Below, piece after piece: positions 50,940-62,767 of a stretch of DNA of 64,000 nt. The notes below the pieces were generated by a model. The model saw only the letters and a list, made by a program, of their open reading frames with translations, was not told the DNA's origin and ran no database searches. Source of the DNA: SLFH01 sp050486265 (GTDB lineage Bacteria > Planctomycetota > Phycisphaerae > Phycisphaerales > UBA1924); contig JBJHCY010000001.1 of assembly GCA_050486265.1 (NCBI GenBank), positions 434,001 through 498,000 of the forward strand, read 5' to 3'. Made by a program: the position numbers and the translations under genes. Position 1 is the first letter of the stretch, and each line of letters starts with the position of its first letter.

Positions 50940-52628
50940 ATGAAAGCGATCGGACGATTCTTCGGCTCTCGCGGCTTCCGCAAACTGCGGCGCAACCGCA
51001 GCGCGCTCGCCGCGATGGGCGTGATCGGGGCGTTTGTGCTGCTGGTGGCGTGGATCTTCCTGACGCAGGGGATGCAAGCATTGGGCAAGTGGACCGGCTG
51101 GTACGACCTGTCGGACAGGCCTGTGCTCGGGCTGCTTCTGCCGGACGCGCCGCAGCAACAGGTCGCGGCCAGCGAGCTTGCGGGCTTTGGGCGTGAGCGG
51201 GCGCCGGCGTTCCGGTACCGGCAGTTTCTTCAGTGGCGGTCGGAGGGGTCCAACGCGGTCGACTCGCTGCGGCGGCTTGATCCGGCGGATGAGATCGCGG
51301 CGGCGGAGGTGATCGCCGACGCGGGGCGCGGGCATCGCAGGATTTTCCAGGGCCCGCGCGAGGAGGTGATCGAACGGTTCGACGCGTTTGTGGCGGTGCT
51401 CGACCAGGCGGATGTCGCCGCCGCGGCGGAGGCGGGGCTGGCGAGGATCCAGATCATCATCGCCGGGCTGCCCCGTCTGGAGGCCGAGGTTGTCAACGCC
51501 GAAGCCGAGCGCGACCGCCTGGCGGCGGACTCAGGGACGGAAGAGATTCCCGGCGATGTGCTCGACCGCGTCACCGACTCGCGCGAGCAGCTCTACTTCT
51601 CGCTGGAGGAGATCGAGCGGCGGGTGCTGGAGTTCAAGGCGTCGGCTTCGGCGATCGGGCTGGATGTCTCGGCGTTCGAGGAGCTCGGTGTCGAGGACCT
51701 GTTCGACGCGTACGACGCGCTTGAGATGGCCAGTGCCGAGCCCGAGACCCCGATCGGCGAGTTTGTGGAAGACGAGCTTTGGCCCAAAGCGCTCGTCGCG
51801 AGCATCCTCGATGCGGTCGACGAGCTCCGGCCTCGGGTGGTCGAGATCGTCGCCGAGCGGCTGGACGCCGCCGAGGCGCCGCTGCTGGAGCTCTTCCCAC
51901 AGCCGACGGGGATCAGGGGCGCGGTGTACCGCTTCCAACTCCTCCTGGGCACGGACCAGCAGGGGCGGTCGATCCTGATCCGCGGGCTGTATTCGGCGAA
52001 GATCGCGATGCAGGTGGGGTTTGTGGCCGCCTTCGTCTCGGTGCTCTTCGGGAGCCTGATCGGGGCGGCGGCGGCGTTTTTCGGCGGGTGGGTCGACCAC
52101 GCGGTTGTGTGGCTGTACTCGACCTTGAGCTCGATCCCGAGCCTCGTGCTCCTGGTCGTGCTGCAGTTCATGTTTATCGACACGGATGTGTACGGGACGC
52201 TGATCCCGCTGTACATCGCGTTCTGTCTGACCTTCTGGATCGGGCCCTGCCGCGTGGTGCGGGGCGAGGCGATGAAGCTCAAGGAGCTGGAGTACATCCA
52301 GGCGGCGACGGCGATCGGGTTCGGCCGGCCTTACATCCTCGTCAAACACCTGATCCCCAACACGCTGCACCTGATGTTCATCAACTTCTCGCTGCTGTTC
52401 ATCGGGGCGATCAAGAGCGAGGTGATCCTGACCTTCCTCGGGCTCGGGCTCCAGCCGGGCGTGGGCGCATCGTGGGGGGTGATGATCGAGCAGTCCAAGG
52501 CGCAGGTGGCCAACGATTTCTTCTGGCAGATCGGCGGCGCGACCTTCTTCATGTTCACGCTCGTACTGGCTTTCAACATCTTCACCGACGCGCTCCAGGA
52601 CGCGTTCGACCCCAAGCATGTCGGCTGA
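50940..52628 (+). CDS. Peptide ABC transporter permease (OppC/DppC/YejE type) with large insert
   Basis: The 562-residue product has one N-terminal helix (about 22-45), then about 250 residues (75-325) of charged, helical, coiled-coil-like sequence, then the OppC core starting LLGTDQQGRSILIRGLYSAK with five helices and the transport motif YIQAATAIGFGRPYILVKHL. OppC proteins are usually about 300 residues, so the insert nearly doubles the size and would lie on the periplasmic side. ATG 50940 is close behind the previous gene. Function in peptide uptake is clear from the operon; the role of the insert is unknown. Confidence 0.9.
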   Translation: MKAIGRFFGSRGFRKLRRNRSALAAMGVIGAFVLLVAWIFLTQGMQALGKWTGWYDLSDRPVLGLLLPDAPQQQVAASELAGFGRERAPAFRYRQFLQWRSEGSNAVDSLRRLDPADEIAAAEVIADAGRGHRRIFQGPREEVIERFDAFVAVLDQADVAAAAEAGLARIQIIIAGLPRLEAEVVNAEAERDRLAADSGTEEIPGDVLDRVTDSREQLYFSLEEIERRVLEFKASASAIGLDVSAFEELGVEDLFDAYDALEMASAEPETPIGEFVEDELWPKALVASILDAVDELRPRVVEIVAERLDAAEAPLLELFPQPTGIRGAVYRFQLLLGTDQQGRSILIRGLYSAKIAMQVGFVAAFVSVLFGSLIGAAAAFFGGWVDHAVVWLYSTLSSIPSLVLLVVLQFMFIDTDVYGTLIPLYIAFCLTFWIGPCRVVRGEAMKLKELEYIQAATAIGFGRPYILVKHLIPNTLHLMFINFSLLFIGAIKSEVILTFLGLGLQPGVGASWGVMIEQSKAQVANDFFWQIGGATFFMFTLVLAFNIFTDALQDAFDPKHVG

Positions 52629-52667
52629 AGCGCCGAGGCCGACCGACCAAGAAATTGCCGAGCAGCA

Positions 52668-53708
52668 ATGACCGACAGAGAGCCCATCCTGAAGGTGCGG
52701 AACCTGACCACTCGGTTCAGGACCGATCGCGGCGTCGTCACCGCCGTCGACGATGTCTCCTTCGAGGTGTTCCCGGGCGAGACGCTGGGGATCGTCGGCG
52801 AGTCCGGCTGCGGCAAGACCGTCACCAGCAAGACGGTGATGCGCCTCCTGCCCGAGCGGGTGAGCATCATCGACCCCAAGAGCCAGATCATGTTCGGCAA
52901 TGAGAACCTGGCGACGGTCCCCGAGAGCCGCATGCGCCGCGTTCGTGGCGACAAGATCGCGATGATCTTTCAGGAGCCGATGACGAGCCTGAACCCGGTC
53001 TTCCGCATCGGGTGGCAGCTCGACGAGGCGCTGAAGTTCCACACCAAGCTGAGCAAGAAGGAGCGGCGCGAGCGGGCGATCGAGATGCTGCGCCTCGTCG
53101 AGATCCCGAATCCCGAGCATCGGATCGACGAGTACCCCCACCAGCTCTCGGGCGGGATGCGTCAGCGTGTGATGATCGCGATGGCCCTCTGCTGCGAGCC
53201 GGAACTGCTCATCGCCGACGAGCCGACGACGGCGCTGGATGTGACGATCCAGGCGCAGATCCTGGCGCTGATGGGCCGGCTCAAGGAGAAGATGAACACC
53301 GCCATCATGCTCATCACCCACGACCTGGGCGTGGTGGCGCAGGTCTGCGACCGCGTGATGGTGATGTACGCGGGCAGGGTGATCGAGCAGGCCCCGGTGC
53401 GCGAGATCTTCCACTCGCCCCGCCACCCGTACACCAAGGCGCTGCTCGAGTCGATCCCCAAGCAGGGCTCTCGCCAGCGCGGCAAAGAGGTCGGCAAACG
53501 CCTGCCGGCGATCAAGGGCATCGTCCCGAGTCTGTTCGATCTGCCCAAGGGCTGCCGCTTCCGCGACCGCTGCGGCTACGCCCAAGACCGCTGCGAGGCC
53601 GAAGAGCCGAAGCTCCTCGACCACGGCGACGAGCAGCACCCCGTCCGCTGCCACTTCCCCTTAGACAAGCCCGCCGAACTGACCGTCGGCGCCACCGAAC
53701 GCGGCTGA
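52668..53708 (+). CDS. Peptide ABC transporter ATPase (DppD/OppD type)
   Basis: The 346-residue ATPase has Walker A GESGCGKT, Q-loop IFQEPMTSLNP, signature LSGGMRQRV, Walker B LLIADEPTTALD and a C-terminal oligopeptide domain with a Cys cluster (C-x5-C-x6-C: GCRFRDRCGYAQDRC) that in relatives can hold an iron-sulfur cluster. It powers import together with the next gene, 15 bases on. Confidence 0.93.
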   Translation: MTDREPILKVRNLTTRFRTDRGVVTAVDDVSFEVFPGETLGIVGESGCGKTVTSKTVMRLLPERVSIIDPKSQIMFGNENLATVPESRMRRVRGDKIAMIFQEPMTSLNPVFRIGWQLDEALKFHTKLSKKERRERAIEMLRLVEIPNPEHRIDEYPHQLSGGMRQRVMIAMALCCEPELLIADEPTTALDVTIQAQILALMGRLKEKMNTAIMLITHDLGVVAQVCDRVMVMYAGRVIEQAPVREIFHSPRHPYTKALLESIPKQGSRQRGKEVGKRLPAIKGIVPSLFDLPKGCRFRDRCGYAQDRCEAEEPKLLDHGDEQHPVRCHFPLDKPAELTVGATERG

Positions 53709-53723
53709 ACCTCAAGACCACCG

Positions 53724-54728
<1,005 letters not shown>

Positions 54729-55011
54729 TACGACGGGTGATCGCTCGCTGGAGTCCGTGTGAGCCGCCGCCGGATGGGCCTCCGCAAGGTCGGCAATCGC
54801 TGCGCGGCGTGGTTTTCGGGAAGATCGTGGGTTCAAAAAGAAAACCCGGCCGCAGCGTGTCCGCCCGCAGCCGAGTAAAGGAGGAGAGAGAGAGACAAGA
54901 CATTTTCAGAATGCCGCAAGATCCTGCCGAGGCCAGAAAACGGCCAGTTTTTTCAGACCAGATCTCGCAGATTCTGTTCAAAGCCCTATCAAAATGCGAA
55001 CAACTCGCCTG

Positions 55012-55824
<813 letters not shown>

Positions 55825-55953
55825 CGATCACGCTCCTTTCGCGGCCGGCACGAACGGCGCCGGCTCCTGAGTCGGTCCGGATCTGGATTCACCGAGATCC
55901 TACGGAGCGAAGACGGGCGGAGCGCCCGTTCAGCGGATCGGCGTGTCTTGTAA

Positions 55954-56565
55954 TCAGCGACGGTACTCGCGCCCCTCGATCGCAGCGATCAGGCAGGCCG
56001 CGCCGAGGATCACGAGTTCGTCGAGCACCGGATCATCAGCCTCGACCGAGACGCCGAGCCTGAAGATCCACGGGTTGAAGTGCTGGCGGAAGCGGGCGAG
56101 CACGGCGCCGTCGCTCGTGCGTGTCACCTCGTAACGCTGGGGCGAGAGGATGGCGACAAGATCGACATACCGTCGGAGCATCGCGGCAGAGCCGGTCTCG
56201 GTGATGGTCGCGGCCTGGTTGTCGTTCTCGTCGAAGACGAGCCACGAATCGCGGACGAACGACGACCGCATGCCCTTGCGCCTCAGCGAGCCGAGGCGTT
56301 CGCCAGAAGGCAGCGATACATCGTATGTGGCGCTGAAGTCGATGATGTTGCGGGCGTTCAGGCGGAGCAGTTCCTCGCCCATGTCCGGCCCGGTGTAGAG
56401 GCGGATGTCCTCGCGCAGGCGGAAGGCCTTCTGGCGGCAGTAGCCGACGATCCGCCCGTCCGGGCCGTAGACATGGAACGAGGCGCCGAAGATCTTGAAG
56501 ACCTTGCGCCGGATGGTGTACTTCTCGCCGGCTGCCGCCTCAACAGGTTTCGACTCGACGACCAT
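55954..56565 (-). CDS. LURP-one/scramblase-like beta-barrel protein
   Basis: The 203-residue product has the plot of the Tubby-like LURP-one/phospholipid scramblase family: YTIRRKVFKIFGASFHVYG, KAFRLREDIRLYT, and repeated strand pairs such as LLRLNARNIIDFSATYDV and VDLVAILSPQRYEVTR, with a hydrophobic C-terminal helix (ELVILGAACLIAAI) that is buried in the fold. The function of the bacterial members is unknown; lipid contact is suspected. The start at 56565 follows GGAGG. Confidence 0.78.
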   Translation of the reverse strand: MVVESKPVEAAAGEKYTIRRKVFKIFGASFHVYGPDGRIVGYCRQKAFRLREDIRLYTGPDMGEELLRLNARNIIDFSATYDVSLPSGERLGSLRRKGMRSSFVRDSWLVFDENDNQAATITETGSAAMLRRYVDLVAILSPQRYEVTRTSDGAVLARFRQHFNPWIFRLGVSVEADDPVLDELVILGAACLIAAIEGREYRR

Positions 56566-56796
56566 GGGTTCCTCCCCGGCTTGCGACCGGCGACCCGCCG
56601 ATCATCCGTTCTGATCCCGAAACGGGTTTGCACTCTTTCGGCTGTTGTGTGCTCTGTTCTGCATTTGTGGCCCGCCTGTACTGCGGCGGGGCTCCGGCTC
56701 ACCCCGGGGTCGAACCTCGACGGGAGAATCTGGTTATACTCGAAAGCCCGACACATGGATTTCACTCGTTCTGAGAAGCAACAGCAGGAGTCTGCA

Positions 56797-59700
56797 ATGG
56801 ATCGGACGGCGCGACGCGTCCCGGCGGTGGTTGTCCTTTTGCTCGTGGTGCTCGGGGGCCTTGCGCCCGGCGCAATCGCGGGCGGGAATGTCGATCTTCC
56901 CCGCTACCCCTCGATCAGCCCCGACGGCTCGCGGGTCGCCTTCAGCTGGCGAGGGGATCTCTGGAAGGCCCCCGTCCAAGGAGGCGAGGCGAGAAGGCTC
57001 ACCGCCCACCCCGCCGACGACACCCGCTCGGCGTGGAGCCTCGACGGACAGCGGATCGCCTTCAACTCCACCCGCAGCGGCTACCCCAACATCTTCGAGA
57101 TGCGCGCCGACGGGACCGAGATCCGGCGCATCACCGTCACCGACGAACGCTGCACCGTCCGCGGCTACGGCCTCGACGCCGAAGGCAACGAGGCGATCCT
57201 GTTCGACGCCCGCATCGAGGGCGACCCGTACCAGTCGCACCGCCCCTACGCGATCGCGCCCGAGGGCGGCGACCCCGTCCGCCTGCACGACGCGTTCGGC
57301 TCGTACCCGGCGGTCAGCCCCGACGGTCGGTACATCGCCTTTGTCCGCAACGGGTACATGCGCACGCAGCTCGGTCGCGCGTACGGGTGGCACCGGCGCC
57401 ACTACCGCGGGCCCGAGCGCATGCAAATCTGGCTCTACGACCGGCGGGGCGGGGGCTTCACCCAGCTCACCGAGTGGGAAGGCGACGACGGCAAGCCGCG
57501 CTGGGCGGATGACCGGACGATCCTGTTTCTCTCCGACCGCGAGGACCGCACGGTCAACCTATACAGGATGCGTGCAACCGAGGGCGAGGCCTCGGTCGAA
57601 CGCCTGACCCGCTTCGACGAGCGCGACATCCATCAGTTCGATGTGTCCGCCGACGGGCGGACGGTGGTCTTCAACCGCTGGGACGGGCTGTACCGACTCG
57701 ACCTGTCTCGCGCGGACGCGTCGCCGCAACGGATCGCGATCACCGCGTCTGAAGACACGCTCGACGAGACCGAGGACCAAACCGTTTCGCGCGAGGTCTC
57801 CGAGGCGGCGCTCAGCCCCGACGGGAAGGTGATGGCGACGGTCGCGTACGGGCGGGTGTTCGTCCGCGCGATCGGCGAGCACACGCCCACGAGGCTCGTC
57901 ACCCCCGGCCACGACCGCAACCGGCACATCGCCTGGTCGCCCGACGGCACGAAGCTGTATTTCTCCAGCGACGCCGACGGGACCGAGTCGATCTACGCCG
58001 CGACCGTCGCGATGACGCGGGACGAACTCGTGAACGGGGGCGGCGGGGCTGACGCCGACAAGCGCGACCGCGACCGTTGGCAAACCGCCATCCGCTTCGA
58101 CATCGAGCCCGTGGTGCAGTGGGAAGAGAACGACCAGATGCCCCAGCCCTCGGCGTGCGGGCGCTACCTCTCGTTCAAGCGTGCCCAGGGCCGGATCATG
58201 GTCCTCGAACTCGCCAACGGGCGCGAGTACACGCTCGTCGACCACTGGGACGCGGGGATCGACTGGCGGATCAGCCCCGACGGCAACTATGTCGCCTACT
58301 CCGCCAACGACATGGACTTCAGCGCCAATGTCTTCATCGTGCCGATCGACGGCTCGGCCGAGCCGGTCGACATTTCGAGCCATTCGAGAAACTGCGTCGA
58401 GCCGCGCTGGTCGGCCGACGGGCGCGTGCTGGTCTTCCGTTCCAACCGGATCCGAACGGGCCAGCGCCAGCCGAACTTTGATGTCTACGCGGTGCACCTC
58501 GACCGCGAGCTCGACGCGATGCCGACCGAGCAGATCCACGCCTACTACGCCGAGGCGGCTCGCCGCGTGCGCAGCCGCGGACCGATCCCCGCAGACCCCG
58601 ACGAACGCGAGTACGAGCCGCGTCGCGAGCTCGACCTCGAAGACGCCTACCGACGCGTGCGCGAGGTCTTCAACAACGAGGAATCGGTCAGCAATGTCGA
58701 GGTCACGCCCTGCGGCGGGCGGATCGTCTTCAACGGGCAGATCGACGGCTCGTGGAACGCCTACTCCATCGCGTGGGACGGCTCGGACCGGCGCGGCCTC
58801 GGCGGGTCGGTCAGCATGCAGCACATGACGCCCTCGGGCGATCAGTTCGTGTTCGTGCGCTCCAGCCGCGCGGGGGTCTCGGGCGTGCGGGGCGGCGGGT
58901 ACACCTTCCACGACATCGACGCGACGCTCACGATCGACCTCGCCGAGCAGTCCGAGCAGAAGCTGCGCGAGGCGGCGCGGACGCTCAGCGAGCTTTTCTA
59001 CGAGCCCGACATGTCCGGGACCGACTGGCCCCGCCTGACAGACGAGTACGCCGACCTCGCCCGGCGCGCCCGCACGCGCGAGGAGTTCAAGTATGTCGGT
59101 GCCCGCCTGTTCGGCGAGCTCGACCGCTCGCACCTGGGGTTCGGCAGCAAGGGCGAGTACCGCGAGAACCGCCGCCCCGTCGGCCGCCTCGGCGTCGAGA
59201 CCGAGCGGGCCGAACTGGGCGACAACACCAACCACGCCTACCGCGTCACCCAGGTCTACCTCGACGGTCCGGCCGGCGCCGGGGCGATGCGCCTCATCGA
59301 GGGCGACCTGATCGTCGAGATCGAGCTCGAACCCTTCGGCCCCGGCGACACGATGGAGTCGAAGATGGAAGGGCGCGTCGGCGAGGAGACGATCGTCACC
59401 GTCCGGCGTGACGGCGAGGACCGGCGCCTCCTGCTCCACCCGGTCAGCACCTCGCGCCTCAACGACATGCGCTACGACGCGTGGGTGGATCACAACGCCC
59501 GCCTCGTCGATGAGTGGTCCGGCGGACGCGTCGGCTATGTGCACATCCAGTCGATGAACCAGCCCTCGCTGGACCGCTACATGCGCGACATGTACGCCGC
59601 TGCAAGAGGACGCGACGGTCTCATCATCGATGTCCGCAACAACGGCGGCGGCTGGACGGCCGACCGCATCCTCGCCTCGCTCATCCCGGGCAACCACGCC

Positions 59701-60102
59701 TACACGATCCAGCGCGGCGCCGACCGCTCACAAGTCGGCCACTACCCCCAGGACCGCGTGCTCATGCCGCGCTTTACGGGCCAGGTCAACATGCTCAGCA
59801 ACACCAAGAGCCACTCCAACGCCGAGATCATCTCCCACGGCTTCCAGGCCTACGAACTTGGCAACCTCGTCGGCGAGCAGACCTACGGCGGCGTGATCTC
59901 CACCGGCTCGTTCTTCCTCATCGACGGCACCCGCGTCCGCCTGCCCGGGCGGGGCTGGTACCTCCACGACGGCACCGACATGGACAACAACGGCGCCATC
60001 CCCGACATCCATGTCCCCCAGCGCCCCGAGGCCGAGGTCGCCGGCGAGGACGAGCAACTCCGCGTCGCGGTCGAGGACATCATGGAGCGGCTCGACGAGT
60101 GA
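56797..60102 (+). CDS. Exported tricorn-type protease
   Basis: The 1101-residue product starts at ATG 56797 after CAGGAG with a signal peptide (about 1-29), so it is exported, whereas archaeal tricorn is cytoplasmic. A WD40/PD40-like propeller region (35-650) with repeats such as SPDGSRVAFSW and SPDGNYVAYSA is followed by a helical domain, a PDZ domain and a tail-specific-protease (S41) core. His779 (ELDRSHLGF) and Ser1007 (SHSNAEI) fit the tricorn His and Ser; where tricorn has Asp after Ser, this has Asn, and the late Glu region reads DGTDMDNNG with Asp. It would cut peptides from larger breakdown products, probably in the periplasm, next to a peptide importer operon. Confidence 0.9.
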   Translation: MDRTARRVPAVVVLLLVVLGGLAPGAIAGGNVDLPRYPSISPDGSRVAFSWRGDLWKAPVQGGEARRLTAHPADDTRSAWSLDGQRIAFNSTRSGYPNIFEMRADGTEIRRITVTDERCTVRGYGLDAEGNEAILFDARIEGDPYQSHRPYAIAPEGGDPVRLHDAFGSYPAVSPDGRYIAFVRNGYMRTQLGRAYGWHRRHYRGPERMQIWLYDRRGGGFTQLTEWEGDDGKPRWADDRTILFLSDREDRTVNLYRMRATEGEASVERLTRFDERDIHQFDVSADGRTVVFNRWDGLYRLDLSRADASPQRIAITASEDTLDETEDQTVSREVSEAALSPDGKVMATVAYGRVFVRAIGEHTPTRLVTPGHDRNRHIAWSPDGTKLYFSSDADGTESIYAATVAMTRDELVNGGGGADADKRDRDRWQTAIRFDIEPVVQWEENDQMPQPSACGRYLSFKRAQGRIMVLELANGREYTLVDHWDAGIDWRISPDGNYVAYSANDMDFSANVFIVPIDGSAEPVDISSHSRNCVEPRWSADGRVLVFRSNRIRTGQRQPNFDVYAVHLDRELDAMPTEQIHAYYAEAARRVRSRGPIPADPDEREYEPRRELDLEDAYRRVREVFNNEESVSNVEVTPCGGRIVFNGQIDGSWNAYSIAWDGSDRRGLGGSVSMQHMTPSGDQFVFVRSSRAGVSGVRGGGYTFHDIDATLTIDLAEQSEQKLREAARTLSELFYEPDMSGTDWPRLTDEYADLARRARTREEFKYVGARLFGELDRSHLGFGSKGEYRENRRPVGRLGVETERAELGDNTNHAYRVTQVYLDGPAGAGAMRLIEGDLIVEIELEPFGPGDTMESKMEGRVGEETIVTVRRDGEDRRLLLHPVSTSRLNDMRYDAWVDHNARLVDEWSGGRVGYVHIQSMNQPSLDRYMRDMYAAARGRDGLIIDVRNNGGGWTADRILASLIPGNHAYTIQRGADRSQVGHYPQDRVLMPRFTGQVNMLSNTKSHSNAEIISHGFQAYELGNLVGEQTYGGVISTGSFFLIDGTRVRLPGRGWYLHDGTDMDNNGAIPDIHVPQRPEAEVAGEDEQLRVAVEDIMERLDE

Positions 60103-60194
60103 TCCTGACCCTGCCGTCGTGGGCGTACAGTCGCCTCTGTCGGGAGCCCTCGGGGAATACCCGGCCGTCTCCGAGGCGTTGGAGCACGCGTCCA

Positions 60195-61124
60195 ATGGCG
60201 ATGAGGCTCGAACCACGCAAACTGCGCAGGATGGTCGGCTCCGGCGTACGCCGATACCCCCATCAACTGCTCCTCTCGATGCTCGGCCGGGAGAAGGGCC
60301 GTGGTCGGGGCGGCTCTGACGCCGGGCCGGTCGTGCCGCCCTGGTGGCGGTGGGGCGATCGTGGGGGGCCATCGCTGGGGGCCGTCTGGCTCGGGCACGC
60401 CACGACGCTCGTCCGCCTCGGCGGGCTCTGGATCCTCACCGACCCGGTCTTCTCCGAGCGGATCGGGCCGAAGGTCGCCGGGCGGACGCTGGGGCTCTCG
60501 CGGCTGGCACCCGCGCCCGTGCCGCTGTCGGCGCTCCCGCCGATCGACATCGTCCTGATCTCGCACGCCCACTTCGACCACCTCGACCGCCCGACCCTTG
60601 CGAGGCTGGCGGACCGGCGGACGAAGGTGGTCACCGCGCGCAAAACCACGAGCCTCATCCCGCCCGGGTTCGACAAAGTCATCGAGCTCGGCCCGGGCGA
60701 GGCCTTCACGCACGAGGGCGTCGAGATCGCGGCGGTCCCCGTCGAGCACTGGGGCGCCCGCTTCGCCCTCGACCGTAAACGCGGGTGCAACGCCTACGCC
60801 CTGCAGGCGGACGGCGAGCGGGTCGTCTTCGCCGGCGACACCGCCGAGACCTCCGCCTTCGACGACCTGCCCGGGGCCGATCTGGCGGTCTTCGGCATCG
60901 GCGCGTACGACCCGTGGGAGCACGCCCACGCGACCCCTGAGCAGGTCTGGGCGATGGCACGGCGACTGGGCGCTGCACACCTCATGGGCGTGCACCACTC
61001 GACCTTCGACCTCAGCGAAGAGCCGCCCGACGAACCCCTGCGCCGGCTGGTCAAGGCCGCGGGCGAACTGCACGACCGCATCGTCGGCCGAGCCCCGGGC
61101 GAGGCGTGGCGGAAGGCGGGATAG
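60195..61124 (+). CDS. MBL-fold metallohydrolase (UlaG/NAPE-PLD-like)
   Basis: The 309-residue product has the MBL motif HAHFDHLD (two-metal site), GDTAE and the final VHHSTFDLSEEP, with the WLGHATTLVRLGG and VPVEHWGAR segments typical of the UlaG/N-acyl-phosphatidylethanolamine phospholipase D group. No signal peptide. The substrate is unknown. Starts are ATG 60195 or 60201. It is convergent with cardiolipin synthase, with a simple-sequence tract between. Confidence 0.85.
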   Translation: MAMRLEPRKLRRMVGSGVRRYPHQLLLSMLGREKGRGRGGSDAGPVVPPWWRWGDRGGPSLGAVWLGHATTLVRLGGLWILTDPVFSERIGPKVAGRTLGLSRLAPAPVPLSALPPIDIVLISHAHFDHLDRPTLARLADRRTKVVTARKTTSLIPPGFDKVIELGPGEAFTHEGVEIAAVPVEHWGARFALDRKRGCNAYALQADGERVVFAGDTAETSAFDDLPGADLAVFGIGAYDPWEHAHATPEQVWAMARRLGAAHLMGVHHSTFDLSEEPPDEPLRRLVKAAGELHDRIVGRAPGEAWRKAG

Positions 61125-61134
61125 GCGAAGGCGG

Positions 61135-61162
61135 ATCTCAAATCTCAAATCTCAAATTTGAA
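61135..61162. repeat. Tandem heptamer repeat
   Basis: Three perfect copies of ATCTCAA (61135-61155) and a fourth altered copy ATTTGAA lie just after the MBL gene; the altered copy partly complements the others (TCAAATTTGA). Confidence 0.75.
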
Positions 61163-61170
61163 ATATAATT

Positions 61171-61260
61171 ACCCCACACCCCACACCCCACCCCCCCCAC
61201 CCCCCCCCCCCCACCCCCACACCCCCCCCCCCACGCCCCACACCCCACACCCCACACCCC
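61171..61260. repeat. C-rich simple-sequence tract
   Basis: Ninety bases composed of CCCCACA/CCCCAC units and long C runs, including runs of about 8 to 13 C. On the other strand it is a G-run array with G-quadruplex potential. It abuts the 3' end of the cardiolipin synthase gene. Confidence 0.85.
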
Positions 61261-61261
61261 C

Positions 61262-62734
61262 TCAAAGCAACGGGGCAAACAACTGCGCCAGGTTGTCCGC
61301 CGCGTGCTGCCAGATCGGGCGTGACTTCCACTGCTTCAGCGTGATGCGGTCGCTCTGGCGGATGTATTCGCGCTGGAGCTGGCGGAGCTGGCTGGCGAAG
61401 TTCGTGTCGTAGACCGCCAGCGTCACCTCGTAGTTCAGCCAGAACGATCGCTGGTCGAGGTTCGCAGAGCCGATCAGCGCGATGTCGCGGTCGGCCGTCA
61501 GCGTTTTCGCGTGCAGCAGGCCCGGGCGGTAGGCCATGATCTTCACGCCCGCGTCGAGCAGCTCGCTGAAGCTCGCGCGACCCGCCGCCGCCACGATCCA
61601 CTTGTTGTTCAGCTTCGGCAAGACCAGCGTGACATCCACCCCGCGCATCGCCGCGGCAGAGATCCCCGCGAGCACCGTCGGATCGGGCACGAAGTACGGC
61701 GTCGTCAGGATCAGCTCCTGCTTGGCCATGTACATCGTCGTCAGAAAGGACGCCTGCACCGCAAGAGGCTGGCGCCCCGGCCCCGACGGCAACAGCTGCA
61801 CCGCCGAGGTCTCCCGCTGATCGCACGCCTCGATCGGCGGCAGAGGCTTGAGCGTCTCCTCCAGCCCGGTGATCGGCTCCTTCGCGTCGGCGTTCCAGTC
61901 GGCCGCGAAGACCAGCGCCATCGCCTGCGCCGCCGGCCCCTCCATCCGCACCGTCGCGTCGATCCACGGGCCGATCCCCGGCTTGCGCGAGGGCTTGAAC
62001 GAATCGTCGGTGATGTTCTGCGACCCGCAGTAGGCGTACCGCCCGTCGACCACCAGCATTTTGCGATGGTTGCGCAGGTCGATCCTCGAAAACAAAAACC
62101 GCAACGGGTTCACCGGCAAGAGCTCGGTCACCTCCGCCCCGGCCTCCCGCAACTTCCGCGGCAGGCCCGAACGCAGAAACGCCCGCGACCCCGCGCCGTC
62201 CACCGCGACACGCACATTCACGCCGCGCCCGGCCGCCCGCGCCAGCGCGTCAACAAGCTCCAGCGGCTTGCCCGAGGGCTGGAAGATGTAGGTCAGCAGG
62301 TGGCAATGGTCCTCGGCCCTGTCGATGTCGGCGATCATCGCGTCCAGCGTCGCCGCGGCGTCGGTGTGCAGCGTCAGATCGTTGCCCGTCAACGCCGGCG
62401 TGTGGCAGAGCGTCGAGCCCAGATCCGCCAGGTGCTTGAAGCGTGCGGCTTCGTCTCGCCACACCCGCTCCTCATGGGCCCAGAGCCGCATCGCCGCCGG
62501 CTCGATCGCCCGCTCGGCCTCTTCGAGCTTCTTCACCCGGCGCGAACCCAGCCGGAGCTCGCCGATCAGCAGATACAGCACCATCCCCGCAACGGGCACG
62601 AAAAGCACCAGCAGCAGCCACGCGTGGGTGTTCCCGAGAGGCTGGCGGCGCATGACAACCCGTGCCGCCAGGACGAGCTGGCAGGTGATATGCAGCACCA
62701 GCGAAGCGACGGGCCACCAGGTCGAGAACGGCAT
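61262..62734 (-). CDS. cls: Cardiolipin synthase (phospholipase D family)
   Basis: The 490-residue enzyme has two N-terminal membrane helices (about 5-60), then two HKD phospholipase D motifs: NHRKMLVVDGRYAYCGSQN and HAKTLTADRDIALIGSANLD. It joins two phosphatidylglycerols into cardiolipin and glycerol at the inner membrane. Length and order are typical of ClsA. It starts at ATG 62734. Confidence 0.93.
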   Translation of the reverse strand: MPFSTWWPVASLVLHITCQLVLAARVVMRRQPLGNTHAWLLLVLFVPVAGMVLYLLIGELRLGSRRVKKLEEAERAIEPAAMRLWAHEERVWRDEAARFKHLADLGSTLCHTPALTGNDLTLHTDAAATLDAMIADIDRAEDHCHLLTYIFQPSGKPLELVDALARAAGRGVNVRVAVDGAGSRAFLRSGLPRKLREAGAEVTELLPVNPLRFLFSRIDLRNHRKMLVVDGRYAYCGSQNITDDSFKPSRKPGIGPWIDATVRMEGPAAQAMALVFAADWNADAKEPITGLEETLKPLPPIEACDQRETSAVQLLPSGPGRQPLAVQASFLTTMYMAKQELILTTPYFVPDPTVLAGISAAAMRGVDVTLVLPKLNNKWIVAAAGRASFSELLDAGVKIMAYRPGLLHAKTLTADRDIALIGSANLDQRSFWLNYEVTLAVYDTNFASQLRQLQREYIRQSDRITLKQWKSRPIWQHAADNLAQLFAPLL

Positions 62735-62767
62735 GGTTCGATGTTACGGGGGGCCGGTGGCGGTCGC

